Assembly (NCBI GenBank): GCA_003151665.1
Contig: PLYD01000243.1
Span: 1-22,615 of the forward strand
Direction: 5' to 3'
Length of the DNA stretch: 22,615 nt
DNA from: Candidatus Dormiibacterota bacterium
Lineage (GTDB): Bacteria; Chloroflexota; Dormibacteria; Dormibacterales; Dormibacteraceae
The notes beneath the pieces are model-generated. The model saw nothing but the letters and a program-made list of their open reading frames with translations. It was not told the origin of the DNA and did no database searches. Shown here piece after piece: positions 14,096-21,710 of the stretch (positions are counted from its first letter, which is position 1; every line of letters begins with the position of its first letter). Both the position numbers and the translations under genes were made by a program.

Positions 14096-14500
14096 GTGCA
14101 GAGGCTCCGTACGTATACGGTCGAAGAGGCGAACAACGAGCTGCCGCGCGTGCGCAGGATCGTTACCCAAATTGCCGAGCTCTCCGCCCTCCTACCGGAG
14201 CTCGAGGACCAGGCGCGGATTGCGCAGTACGAATCGAAGAGACCCGGAGCGGGCGCGGAGCACCAGGAGCGCCAGCAGCAGGCTCGTGATGCGGTGGGCG
14301 GTGCAGAGATGGAGCTGCTGAAGGCGGTCGCGAACCTAAACGGAATGGGCATTCAACTCAAGGGTCCGCTCGAGGGCCTTATCGATTTTCCGTCATACCG
14401 AGACGGTGAGCTGGTCGAGCTGTGCTGGAAGCTTGGTGAAGAGCGAGTCGAGCATTGGCATCACATCGGCGAGGGCTTCGGAGGCCGAAAAAAGCTCTAG
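14096..14500 (+). CDS. DUF2203 family protein
   Basis: A 134-residue soluble protein. It starts with RTYTVEEANNELPRVRRIVTQIAELSALLPELE and ends with GIQLKGPLEGLIDFPSYRDGELVELCWKLGEERVEHWHHIGEGFGGRKKL. Both blocks match the DUF2203 family (LP-x-V-R-x-I, GLIDFP, LCW-x-LGE, WH-x-x-x-EGFGGR). The middle is a helical, Gln/Glu-rich segment. Function is unknown; the conserved His, Trp and Cys suggest a metal or ligand site, but this is a guess. The GTG at 14096 is the only good start. It is divergent from the CDP-alcohol transferase and ends 4 nt before the convergent dxs stop. Confidence 0.88.
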   Translation: MQRLRTYTVEEANNELPRVRRIVTQIAELSALLPELEDQARIAQYESKRPGAGAEHQERQQQARDAVGGAEMELLKAVANLNGMGIQLKGPLEGLIDFPSYRDGELVELCWKLGEERVEHWHHIGEGFGGRKKL

Positions 14501-14504
14501 CTGC

Positions 14505-16385
14505 TTACGTCTCCGTTCGAACTTTGCCTTTGATTGCCTCGTAGACGAATTTGGCAACGCCGGCCGAATCCAGGCCGTGCTCCTTCAAGATGTCCGACGC
14601 TTTGCCCTGAGGCAGGAATTCGTCAGGCAGAGCCAGCACACGCACGCGACCGGCAAGCCCATGCGGGGCGAGCGTCTCCAGCACCGCGCCGCCAAATCCT
14701 CCCGCCCCCACGTTGTCCTCGACCGTCACGACGACGGGGTGGGTCCGCGCCCAGTCCACGATTCTAGGATCGACCGGCTTGATCCATCGCGAGTTGACCA
14801 CCGCACAGGAGACCTTTTGGAGCTCGAGCCGTTCGGCTGCTTCCATGGCCACCTCGACCATGCGCCCGACTGCGAAGATCACCGCGTCGGATCCCTTGCG
14901 CAGCTCCTCCCACCGGCCTATCGGCAGCGGTTCAACCGGCAGCTCCGGAGTCGAGGGCACAGGGCCCTTCGGGTAGCGAATCGCAATCGGGCCGTCTGAC
15001 GCCAGCGCCGTCTCGAGCAGCGCGCAGAGCTCGGTCGCATCGGCAGGGGCTGCGATCTTGAGATTCGGGATGAGACGAAGAAACGAAAGGTCGAAGACGC
15101 CGTGGTGCGAAGGGCCGTCCGGGCCGGTCACGCCGGCGCGGTCGATGATGAAGACGACCGGTAGCTTGTGCAGAGCCACGTCCATGATCGTCTGGTCGAA
15201 TGCTCGAGCCATGAACGTCGAGTAAATGCACACGACGGGATGCATGCCGGCCAGCGCGAGGCCGGCGGCGAACGTCACGGCATGCTGCTCGCAGATGCCA
15301 ACGTCGAAGAAGCGTTCAGGAAATTCCTTGGCGAAGTTCAGCAGCCCTGTCGATGAGGCCATCGCCGCTGTGATGGCGACAACCTCAGGTCGCGTCGTCG
15401 CTGCCGTCATCAAGGCTTCGCCGAAGACATCTGTATAAGTGAGCTCCGTCGATCGGGGTCGCCCGGTCAACGGGTCGAAAGCGCCGACGCCGTGCAGCTT
15501 GTCGACCTCGTCGTCGACGGCCGGGCGATATCCGTGACCCTTCTCGGTGATCACGTGCACGACCGTTGGCGCTCGCAGACGCTTGGACCGAGAGAGCACT
15601 TCCTCCAGAGCCGGCTCGTCATGACCGTCGACGATCCCCGCGTACTTGATGCCGAGGGTTTCAAAGATCGTCGATGGCTGGAGGAGCTGTTTCAGACCCT
15701 CTTTGACCCGATATGCGGCCTGGTCGGCGGTAGGACCGACCAAAGGCATGTCGCGAAGAAGGCGCGAGATGTCTTCTTTGATGCGCTCGTAACGAGGGTC
15801 GACGCGCAGCTGAGACAGATGGCGCGCAAGGCCACCGACGGTCGGCGCGTATGAGCGGCCGTTGTCGTTGATGACGATGATCAGGTTCGGCGGCTGCAGG
15901 TGCGCGATCTGGTTCAAGGCTTCGTAGGCCATGCCGCCGGTCAGCGCGCCGTCGCCGATCACTGCGACCACGTGCCCGCCTACGCCTTTGCGGAGCCTCG
16001 CTTCGGCGATGCCCAACGCGTAGCTGAGGGATGTCGACGCATGGCTGTTCTCGACGAAGTCATGCTCGGATTCCTTGCGCGATGGGTATCCCGAGAGGCC
16101 GCCCGCCTGGCGCAGCCGAGCGAAATCCCGCCAGCGGCCAGTGACGATCTTGTGAACGTACGCCTGGTGGCCGGTGTCCCAAACGATGGCGTCCTTCGGG
16201 CTGTTGAAGACCCGGTGCAGGGCAAAGGTGAGCTCGACCACGCCGAGGTTCGGCGACAGGTGCCCGCCAGAACGCGATGTCTGCTCGACCAGGAAGGCGC
16301 GCACCTCTTCGGCGAGCTGCGTCAGATGAGCCTGGTCCAGCTTTCGAAGGTCAGCCGGGGATTCGATGGTCTCGAGGATTCCCAT
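14505..16385 (-). CDS. dxs: 1-deoxy-D-xylulose-5-phosphate synthase
   Basis: First enzyme of the MEP isoprenoid pathway: condenses pyruvate and glyceraldehyde-3-phosphate using thiamine diphosphate. At 626 residues it is full length. Visible motifs: VWDTGHQAYVHKI (residues 68-80), the ThDP/Mg motif GDGALTGG (144-151) with the downstream NDN, and CEQHAVTFAAGLAL carrying the catalytic Glu. Also present is AGVTGPDGPSHHGVFDLSFLR, where DXS-type His residues bind substrate, and the C-terminal transketolase domain (VVNSRWIKPVDPRIV, VEDNVGAGGFG). The start ATG 16385 has AGGAG (16390-16394) 4 nt upstream, overlapping the stop of the pepA gene, so it is the last gene of the minus-strand operon. It converges with the DUF2203 gene 4 nt away. 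Confidence 0.97.
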   Translation of the reverse strand: MGILETIESPADLRKLDQAHLTQLAEEVRAFLVEQTSRSGGHLSPNLGVVELTFALHRVFNSPKDAIVWDTGHQAYVHKIVTGRWRDFARLRQAGGLSGYPSRKESEHDFVENSHASTSLSYALGIAEARLRKGVGGHVVAVIGDGALTGGMAYEALNQIAHLQPPNLIIVINDNGRSYAPTVGGLARHLSQLRVDPRYERIKEDISRLLRDMPLVGPTADQAAYRVKEGLKQLLQPSTIFETLGIKYAGIVDGHDEPALEEVLSRSKRLRAPTVVHVITEKGHGYRPAVDDEVDKLHGVGAFDPLTGRPRSTELTYTDVFGEALMTAATTRPEVVAITAAMASSTGLLNFAKEFPERFFDVGICEQHAVTFAAGLALAGMHPVVCIYSTFMARAFDQTIMDVALHKLPVVFIIDRAGVTGPDGPSHHGVFDLSFLRLIPNLKIAAPADATELCALLETALASDGPIAIRYPKGPVPSTPELPVEPLPIGRWEELRKGSDAVIFAVGRMVEVAMEAAERLELQKVSCAVVNSRWIKPVDPRIVDWARTHPVVVTVEDNVGAGGFGGAVLETLAPHGLAGRVRVLALPDEFLPQGKASDILKEHGLDSAGVAKFVYEAIKGKVRTET

Positions 16386-16392
16386 CTAACTC

Positions 16393-17898
16393 CTAACGCT
16401 CCGTCCTCGCCATGAGTTCCGCCAGCTCTATGCAAAGCCGAGTCCCGGCCCCTGACGGTCCGCGCAGAACGGTTGTCAGCTCTGCGTTTGTGTTCCAGCT
16501 CGAGGCGGCGATATCGAGGTGCGCCCACGGCTTGCCCCGCGCGAATTCTCCAATGAACATGCCACCCAGGATGGCCCCGGCCTCGCCGTACTCCGAGTTC
16601 CTCAAATCGGCGATCTGGCTGCGCAGCAACACACGGTAGTCGGCGAATATCGGCAGCCTCCAGACTCGGTCGCCCGCACGTCGCGCCGCCTCTTCGACGA
16701 GCAGCCAGAACTCGTCATTGTTGCTGACCGCGGCGGTGGCGCCGTGACCGATCGCAATGGTGGCCGCACCAGTAAGGGTCGCGAGGTCCAGGAGATGCGT
16801 CGCACCGTTGCGCAGCGCATGCGTGAGAGCGTCGGCGAGCACGAGCCTGCCTTCGGCGTCCGTGTTGAGAATTTCGACAGTCTTGCCGTCGGCGCTCACC
16901 ACCACATCACCGGGGCGCTGCGCCGCCGGGCCCACCATGTTCTCGGTCGTGGCCACGACCGCCATGACATCCAGGGGAACCTTTCGGGCGGCGATGACAT
17001 CGATGGCTGCCAGCACCGCTGCCGCACCCGCCATGTCCGCTTTCATGTGGCTCATCGATGGCGGCTCTTTCAACGAGATGCCGCCTGTATCGAAGGTGAT
17101 GCCCTTGCCGACGAGAGCAAGCACCGGTGCGTTGGCATCGGCCGCCTTGCCCGCCAGCTCGCGACCGCGGTGACGCAGCCGGATCATGTGCGGGGGTTGC
17201 GTCGAGCCGGCGGCGACTCCGAGCAGGAGGTTGTAGCCGCCGGCCCGCAGCTCGGAGGGGCCGAGCACCTCGATCTCGAGGCCATGACGCTGCGCGATCT
17301 TGTTGGCCTCCTGCGCGAGCGCGTCGGGAGTCAGCTCGTTGCCCGGCGCGTTCTGCCATTCGCGAGCGCGATTTGTCGCCTCGCCGGCTTCATGCGCCAA
17401 TACCACCTCGTGGTCTCGGCCCTGCCCGAAGCCGGTAAGAATCAGCTCGTCCAGCTCGCCGCGCTCGGGCTGGGAGCCGGTCTGCCGTGACCTGCGCTCG
17501 AAGGTGCCCATGACGCATCCCTCGACCACCGCCCGCAAGCTGTCGCTGCTCAGGGGCTCAACACGCATCAGGCCGACGCGGCGATAGCCGTAAGTACGAG
17601 CCGCGCGCACGAGCTCGTGGTGGGCCGAGCGCAACCGCTGCCCGTCGAGGTCGTTGATCGCGCCCAGACCATAGAGGATCAAGCGGCGCGCGGCAATGCG
17701 ACCGTTGGTAGGCACCGGCATGACCTCGTGGATTCGCCCCTTGAACTCCCCACTGCCCAGCAGCTCCGAGATGAGCCCGCCCAGCGCTCGATCGAGGTCC
17801 ACTGCGGCCCCGGAGAGACGCTGTCCAGTGGCAATCGGGACCGCCAGGGCGTCGACCGTGATGTCAGCTGGAGCGGCGGCGACGAGATTGATCTTCAC
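16393..17898 (-). CDS. pepA: Leucyl aminopeptidase (peptidase family M17)
   Basis: A 501-residue cytosolic aminopeptidase removing N-terminal residues from peptides; usually a hexamer with two metal ions. The signature NTDAEGRL is at residues 345-352. The metal/catalytic region VGKGITFDTGGISLK (about 261-275), SMSHMKADMAGAAAVL and the closing LDIAASSW segment are present. The N-terminal macro-like domain (DITVDALAVPIATG) precedes it. The reading frame is open about 118 codons further upstream, but that extension is a shadow of the Fe-S gene, so I place the start at the GTG at 17898, 13 nt after the upstream stop. Such enzymes can also act as Cys-Gly dipeptidases or DNA-binding regulators in other species; nothing here shows this. 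Confidence 0.95.
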   Translation of the reverse strand: MKINLVAAAPADITVDALAVPIATGQRLSGAAVDLDRALGGLISELLGSGEFKGRIHEVMPVPTNGRIAARRLILYGLGAINDLDGQRLRSAHHELVRAARTYGYRRVGLMRVEPLSSDSLRAVVEGCVMGTFERRSRQTGSQPERGELDELILTGFGQGRDHEVVLAHEAGEATNRAREWQNAPGNELTPDALAQEANKIAQRHGLEIEVLGPSELRAGGYNLLLGVAAGSTQPPHMIRLRHRGRELAGKAADANAPVLALVGKGITFDTGGISLKEPPSMSHMKADMAGAAAVLAAIDVIAARKVPLDVMAVVATTENMVGPAAQRPGDVVVSADGKTVEILNTDAEGRLVLADALTHALRNGATHLLDLATLTGAATIAIGHGATAAVSNNDEFWLLVEEAARRAGDRVWRLPIFADYRVLLRSQIADLRNSEYGEAGAILGGMFIGEFARGKPWAHLDIAASSWNTNAELTTVLRGPSGAGTRLCIELAELMARTER

Positions 17899-17911
17899 CA
17901 GGTGACTAACC

Positions 17912-20008
17912 CTACCGAGCCGATGCCGCCAGGCGCTCGGCCACGAGCTCGAGCACGTGCGCGACACGAAGCTCGATGCCTCGGCTGCGGGCGGCGGTGG
18001 CGATGTGGATGAGGCAGCCCGGGTTGTCGGACGCCACGACCGTGCAGCCCGTTTTGGCGATCGCATCGAGTTTCCATTCCGCAAGGCGGCTCGCCACACG
18101 TGGCCAATCGAGGCTGAATGTGCCCCCGAACCCGCAGCAGTTGGCGATGTCCGGGATGTCCACCACCTCGTAGCCGGCCAGGCCGAGAAGCCGCCTCGGC
18201 TCGGCCTTGAGGCCGAGCTGCCGTAGGGTCTGGCACGAGTCGTGGTAGGCAACCTTCAGGCCGGTTCCGGTCTCCCGCACGAGCTCGGGCCGCTGTGTCA
18301 GCAGGTCGAGCGCGAATCGTGTGGAGTCCCGCAAGCGCGCGCGGAGAGGCTCCTCGGGGGAAGCGCCCCAATCGGGCGCGTCGATCGTGAACGCGCCAAA
18401 GCACGAGGCGGAGGGGGTCACGATCAAACCCTTGGAATCTCGAAGGCTTTCGGCGAGGCTGCTATGCAGTTTGGCCCCTCCTGAGAAGTCCCCAGCGTTG
18501 GCGGCGATCAGGCCGCAGCACCACTGAGCCTTGGGAAACCCAACCCTGTAGCCAGCCGCGTCTGCGATTTGTTGGAGGGCGACGGCTGCCTCTGGCAGCA
18601 TCCTGTCGACCATGCAGGAGGCGAATATCGTCAGCGGCTCGCCACCCTCATCATTGGCGGCCGCCCGGTCGGAACGGTCGCGGAAAGGGACTCGGGCCAG
18701 CGGCGGAGCTCCCGGCACGAAGCGGCTGAAGGGGGCGCCTGCCCGCAGCAGGCCGTCGGCGAGGCCCGGCCGCTCCCAGACGCTGGTCAGCACCTTCTTC
18801 CGAAGCGACTTGCGGCCCTGGCGCCGGTGCTCGAGGATCTGGCGCGGCAGCGGGATGTCCACCGGGCAGATGTCCTGGCACGCATTGCATTGGGTGCAGA
18901 GGGTGTTCGGCAGGTCGGCCTTGTCGATGCCGTGGTGGAAAGGGGTGAGGACGAGCCCGATCGGTCCGTTATAGATGTGGCCGAACTGATGGCCGCCCAC
19001 CGCCATGAACGGCGGGCAGGCATTGGAGCACGCGCCGCAGCGGATGCAGGTGAGGGCGTCGCGGAAAATCGGATCGGCGAGCATCTCCGTGCGCCCGTTG
19101 TCCAGGATCACGCAATGCATCTCGCGCGGCCCATGTACCCCGATCGTCAACGACTGTTCGATGTCTGCCGATCGGGACGGCCCCGTGATCCAGTTGACGT
19201 AGCTGGTCATGATCTGACCGGTACCGCTGCGCGGCAGCATCCGCAGGACCGCGACCGCGTCCTCCAGGGTCGCAACCAGCTTGTCGAACCCGAACAACGC
19301 TATGTGCACCGGTGGCAGCGTCGTCGTGAGGTCGGCGTTGCCCTCGTTGGTGACGATGACCACAGTTCCCGTCTCCGCGATTGCCATGTTGGCTCCGCTG
19401 ATGCCGACAGTCGCTTCGGTGAACTTAGTCCGGAGCGATTCACGGGCGTGTAGCTGGATGGCCTCGACGGTGGCCTCGGTGCCGAAGACGGCAGCCGCGT
19501 CCTCTTTGGTGAGGTGGATGGCGGGCGCGATCAGGTGCGACGGATGCGTGTGGGTGAGCTGGACCATTCGCTCGCCGAGGTCCGTCTCGACCACCTCCAT
19601 GCCAAGCCCTTCCAGGTAGGGGTTGAGCTCGATCTCCTCGCTGGCCATCGACTTGACCTTGGTGACCACCATCCGGCCTTCGGCGCCGCGCGCAGCTGCA
19701 GCGCCAGCCTGCAAGCAGATTTGGCCGATGATCTTGCGCGCCTCCGCCGCGTCCTTTGCGTAGTGGACGACGCCGCCTGCGGCTTCCATCCGCTGCTTGA
19801 ACTGGTCTGCCAGCTCGGGCAGGTCGTCGAGATTGGCCCGCCGGCGCTTCGTGAGCTCCGCTCGCCCTTTATCGAAATCGAAGCTCTCGAACGCGCGATC
19901 GCGGCGCGCGCGAATCCCGGTCAGTCCGCTGGTCAGGGCTTGCTGCAGGCTGGGATTGTCGAGAGCCTTGTCGACGCGCCTCGAGAAGTGGCGCCGGCTC
20001 TCAGGCAC
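17912..20008 (-). CDS. Fused LutB-LutA-like iron-sulfur protein (LUD, ferredoxin and CCG domains)
   Basis: A 698-residue protein joining two subunits that are separate in the lactate-utilisation LutABC complex. Residues about 1-310 are a LutB-type LUD region (AAGGVVHYAKDAAEARKII, GISGANMAIAETGTVVIVTNEGN, WITGPSRSADIE). Residues about 321-385 carry two 4Fe-4S clusters: CIRCGACSNACP from 321 and CTQCNACQDICPVD from 371. Residues about 455-698 are LutA-like with CCG motifs: WCCGLIAANAGDF, SCQTLRQLG and NCCGFGGTFS. The probable role is oxidation of lactate or another 2-hydroxy acid to feed electrons to the chain; no LutC is seen here. The start GTG 20008 overlaps the preceding gene by 8 nt. An N-terminal extension in the same frame lies inside that gene and was discarded. 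Confidence 0.88.
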   Translation of the reverse strand: MPESRRHFSRRVDKALDNPSLQQALTSGLTGIRARRDRAFESFDFDKGRAELTKRRRANLDDLPELADQFKQRMEAAGGVVHYAKDAAEARKIIGQICLQAGAAAARGAEGRMVVTKVKSMASEEIELNPYLEGLGMEVVETDLGERMVQLTHTHPSHLIAPAIHLTKEDAAAVFGTEATVEAIQLHARESLRTKFTEATVGISGANMAIAETGTVVIVTNEGNADLTTTLPPVHIALFGFDKLVATLEDAVAVLRMLPRSGTGQIMTSYVNWITGPSRSADIEQSLTIGVHGPREMHCVILDNGRTEMLADPIFRDALTCIRCGACSNACPPFMAVGGHQFGHIYNGPIGLVLTPFHHGIDKADLPNTLCTQCNACQDICPVDIPLPRQILEHRRQGRKSLRKKVLTSVWERPGLADGLLRAGAPFSRFVPGAPPLARVPFRDRSDRAAANDEGGEPLTIFASCMVDRMLPEAAVALQQIADAAGYRVGFPKAQWCCGLIAANAGDFSGGAKLHSSLAESLRDSKGLIVTPSASCFGAFTIDAPDWGASPEEPLRARLRDSTRFALDLLTQRPELVRETGTGLKVAYHDSCQTLRQLGLKAEPRRLLGLAGYEVVDIPDIANCCGFGGTFSLDWPRVASRLAEWKLDAIAKTGCTVVASDNPGCLIHIATAARSRGIELRVAHVLELVAERLAASAR

Positions 20009-21677
20009 GAGCTTTCGAGGCTTCCTGGAGTGATTCCTCGAGCGCGGCGGAGGTGGACACCGGCGCCAAGCATATGGTCCCCACGCACACCACGGCGCGA
20101 CCATCCTCGTTGGGGTCGATCACCGCGTACGGATGCGCCAGCCGCGCCGCTCGCACCAACTCCGCGTTTCCGCTGCTCACCTTGATCGCTTCCCGCTGAC
20201 GATCCAGCGCCCGAGCGAAGGCAGCGGCCATCAGGCCGTACTGAGCAGGCAGAGCCGCCACGGATTCAAGGGCGCGGCGAGCTCGCTGCGCGTACGGCAT
20301 GTCGGGCTGGCCGGACAGAGTGTCCAGCTCAGCGAGTGCTATGGCGGCAATCGAATTCTCTCCGAGTGGCTTGATGGGATCACCCAGGCGGCCGAGTCGC
20401 TCGGCCACGTGGTCGAAATATCCGCCAAGCTCGTGGTCTGCGTACGCATCTTCGAGGTGCTGCGCGAGGTCCATTGCGATCGGGAGCCAGCCATCCCCAA
20501 GGCCTGCCTGGTGTGCGCGAACCGCGGCGAGGAGTCCCCAGACCTGGTCTCCGAGCTGCCCGCCTGCGCCCTCCGTGTGGGTCAGGCCGTGCCCGGCCCG
20601 GTACCTATCGTGGAAGAGCTGATCGAGCAGCTTTGCAGCGTGCACGCAAAGCTTTGGACGGTTGCGTAGGACGGCCGCTTCGAGGTAGGCGACTGCCAAC
20701 GCTGCATTCCACGATGTATAAACGCGACGGTCGACGTAAGGTGCGTTGTCGGGCCTGCGCTCATCGGCGCCCAGCGAGTAGTAGTGCTCGTCGGCGTCCT
20801 GGCTGCCTGCGTACAAACCAGTCGTCGGGTCGCGCAGGACAGTGTCCAGGTAGCCAGTAGTCGCATCGAGGATATCGTCGAGCCCGGCCAGGGCCACGGC
20901 GCTGATCAGCCCGGCATGATCCTCCAGCATTTTCTCGAAATGGGGCACGCTCCAGTCCTGCGTCGTCGAATAGCGGAAGAATCCACCTTCGACGTGGTCG
21001 TAAGTGCCACCGCCTGCCATGTGTTCCAGCGAGTGGATTGCCATCTGGCGCAGCGTTGGATCTGCGCGCACCTGGGCTTGCTCCAGCAATAAGACGAGGG
21101 CCTCGGTTTGCGGAAACTTGGGCGCGTTGCCGAAACCGCCGTACTCGGGGTCGTAAGCCTTCGTGACGGCTTCGAGAATCGAATCGACAATGCTCTCGTC
21201 AAGCTCGCCGGCGCTCCGCGCGATGCCCGACGCAGCTCGTTTCCGCGACTCGAGAGCTCGGGTGGCGATCTCCGTCTGATGGCTGCTGCTATAGCTCGAA
21301 ATCCGCATCAGGGCGTCGACCATCTGATCCGGTGGCAAGTACGTGGCGCCCGTGAGAATGTCGCCCGAAGACGTGAGGAAAGCCGTGGTCGGCCAGCCCC
21401 CCATGTTGTACCGCTGGTTGATGTCGGGCCGTACGTCGTTGTCGACCCGGATGGGCAGGTACTGGCTGTTGATCAGGTCGATCACCCCTGCGTGCGAGTA
21501 GGTGGTCTCGTCCATCACGTGGCACCAGTGGCACCAGACCGCTGATATGGAAAGAAGAATCGGACGGTTTAGGAGGCGCGCCTCGTCGAACGCCTTTTCC
21601 GACCATGGGCGCCAGTTGATCTCGGCCGCCCGATTTGGGCGTGGCGAGAAGTGGAATTCGCCCTCACTTTCGCTCAC
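20001..21677 (-). CDS. Thioredoxin-domain protein of the YyaL / SPATA20 (DUF255) family, short form
   Basis: A 558-residue protein. Residues about 8-130 are the DUF255 thioredoxin-fold domain with INWRPWSEKAFDEARLLNRPILLSIS and the WCHWCH motif (C49 and C52), then INSQYLPIRVDNDVRPDINQRY and GGWPTTAFLTSSG. The rest is an alpha/alpha-barrel-like region (GGGTYDHVEGGFFRYSTTQDWSVPHFEKML, SQDADEHYYSLG, YTSWNAALAVAYLEAA), ending VCVGTICLAPVSTSAALEESL, as family members do. They are usually about 650-700 residues; here about 100 are missing between SQDADE and TSWN. The biochemical role is unknown. The start is GTG 21677, 6 nt after a TAACCT box. It heads the operon with the Lut-like, pepA and dxs genes. 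Confidence 0.9.
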   Translation of the reverse strand: MSESEGEFHFSPRPNRAAEINWRPWSEKAFDEARLLNRPILLSISAVWCHWCHVMDETTYSHAGVIDLINSQYLPIRVDNDVRPDINQRYNMGGWPTTAFLTSSGDILTGATYLPPDQMVDALMRISSYSSSHQTEIATRALESRKRAASGIARSAGELDESIVDSILEAVTKAYDPEYGGFGNAPKFPQTEALVLLLEQAQVRADPTLRQMAIHSLEHMAGGGTYDHVEGGFFRYSTTQDWSVPHFEKMLEDHAGLISAVALAGLDDILDATTGYLDTVLRDPTTGLYAGSQDADEHYYSLGADERRPDNAPYVDRRVYTSWNAALAVAYLEAAVLRNRPKLCVHAAKLLDQLFHDRYRAGHGLTHTEGAGGQLGDQVWGLLAAVRAHQAGLGDGWLPIAMDLAQHLEDAYADHELGGYFDHVAERLGRLGDPIKPLGENSIAAIALAELDTLSGQPDMPYAQRARRALESVAALPAQYGLMAAAFARALDRQREAIKVSSGNAELVRAARLAHPYAVIDPNEDGRAVVCVGTICLAPVSTSAALEESLQEASKARA

Positions 21678-21683
21678 ACGACA

Positions 21684-21689
21684 AGGTTA
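21684..21689 (-). promoter_or_regulatory. Putative -10 box of the yyaL-like operon
   Basis: Read on the minus strand this is TAACCT (TAnnnT), ending 6 nt before the GTG at 21677. The 33-nt space to the divergent M20 gene leaves little room, so both starts probably have near-zero leaders. Confidence 0.35.
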
Positions 21690-21710
21690 CGCGGGTGAAA
21701 CAATGTCTCC

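Noticed and set aside
17899..18252. N-terminal extension of the aminopeptidase frame (about 118 residues)
   Set aside because: Arg/Ser/Pro-rich shadow of the Fe-S gene in another frame. The M17 domain starts at GTG 17898.
18569..19453. 294-residue plus-strand frame
   Set aside because: Antisense to the cysteine-motif part of the LutB-LutA-like gene. No motif of its own.
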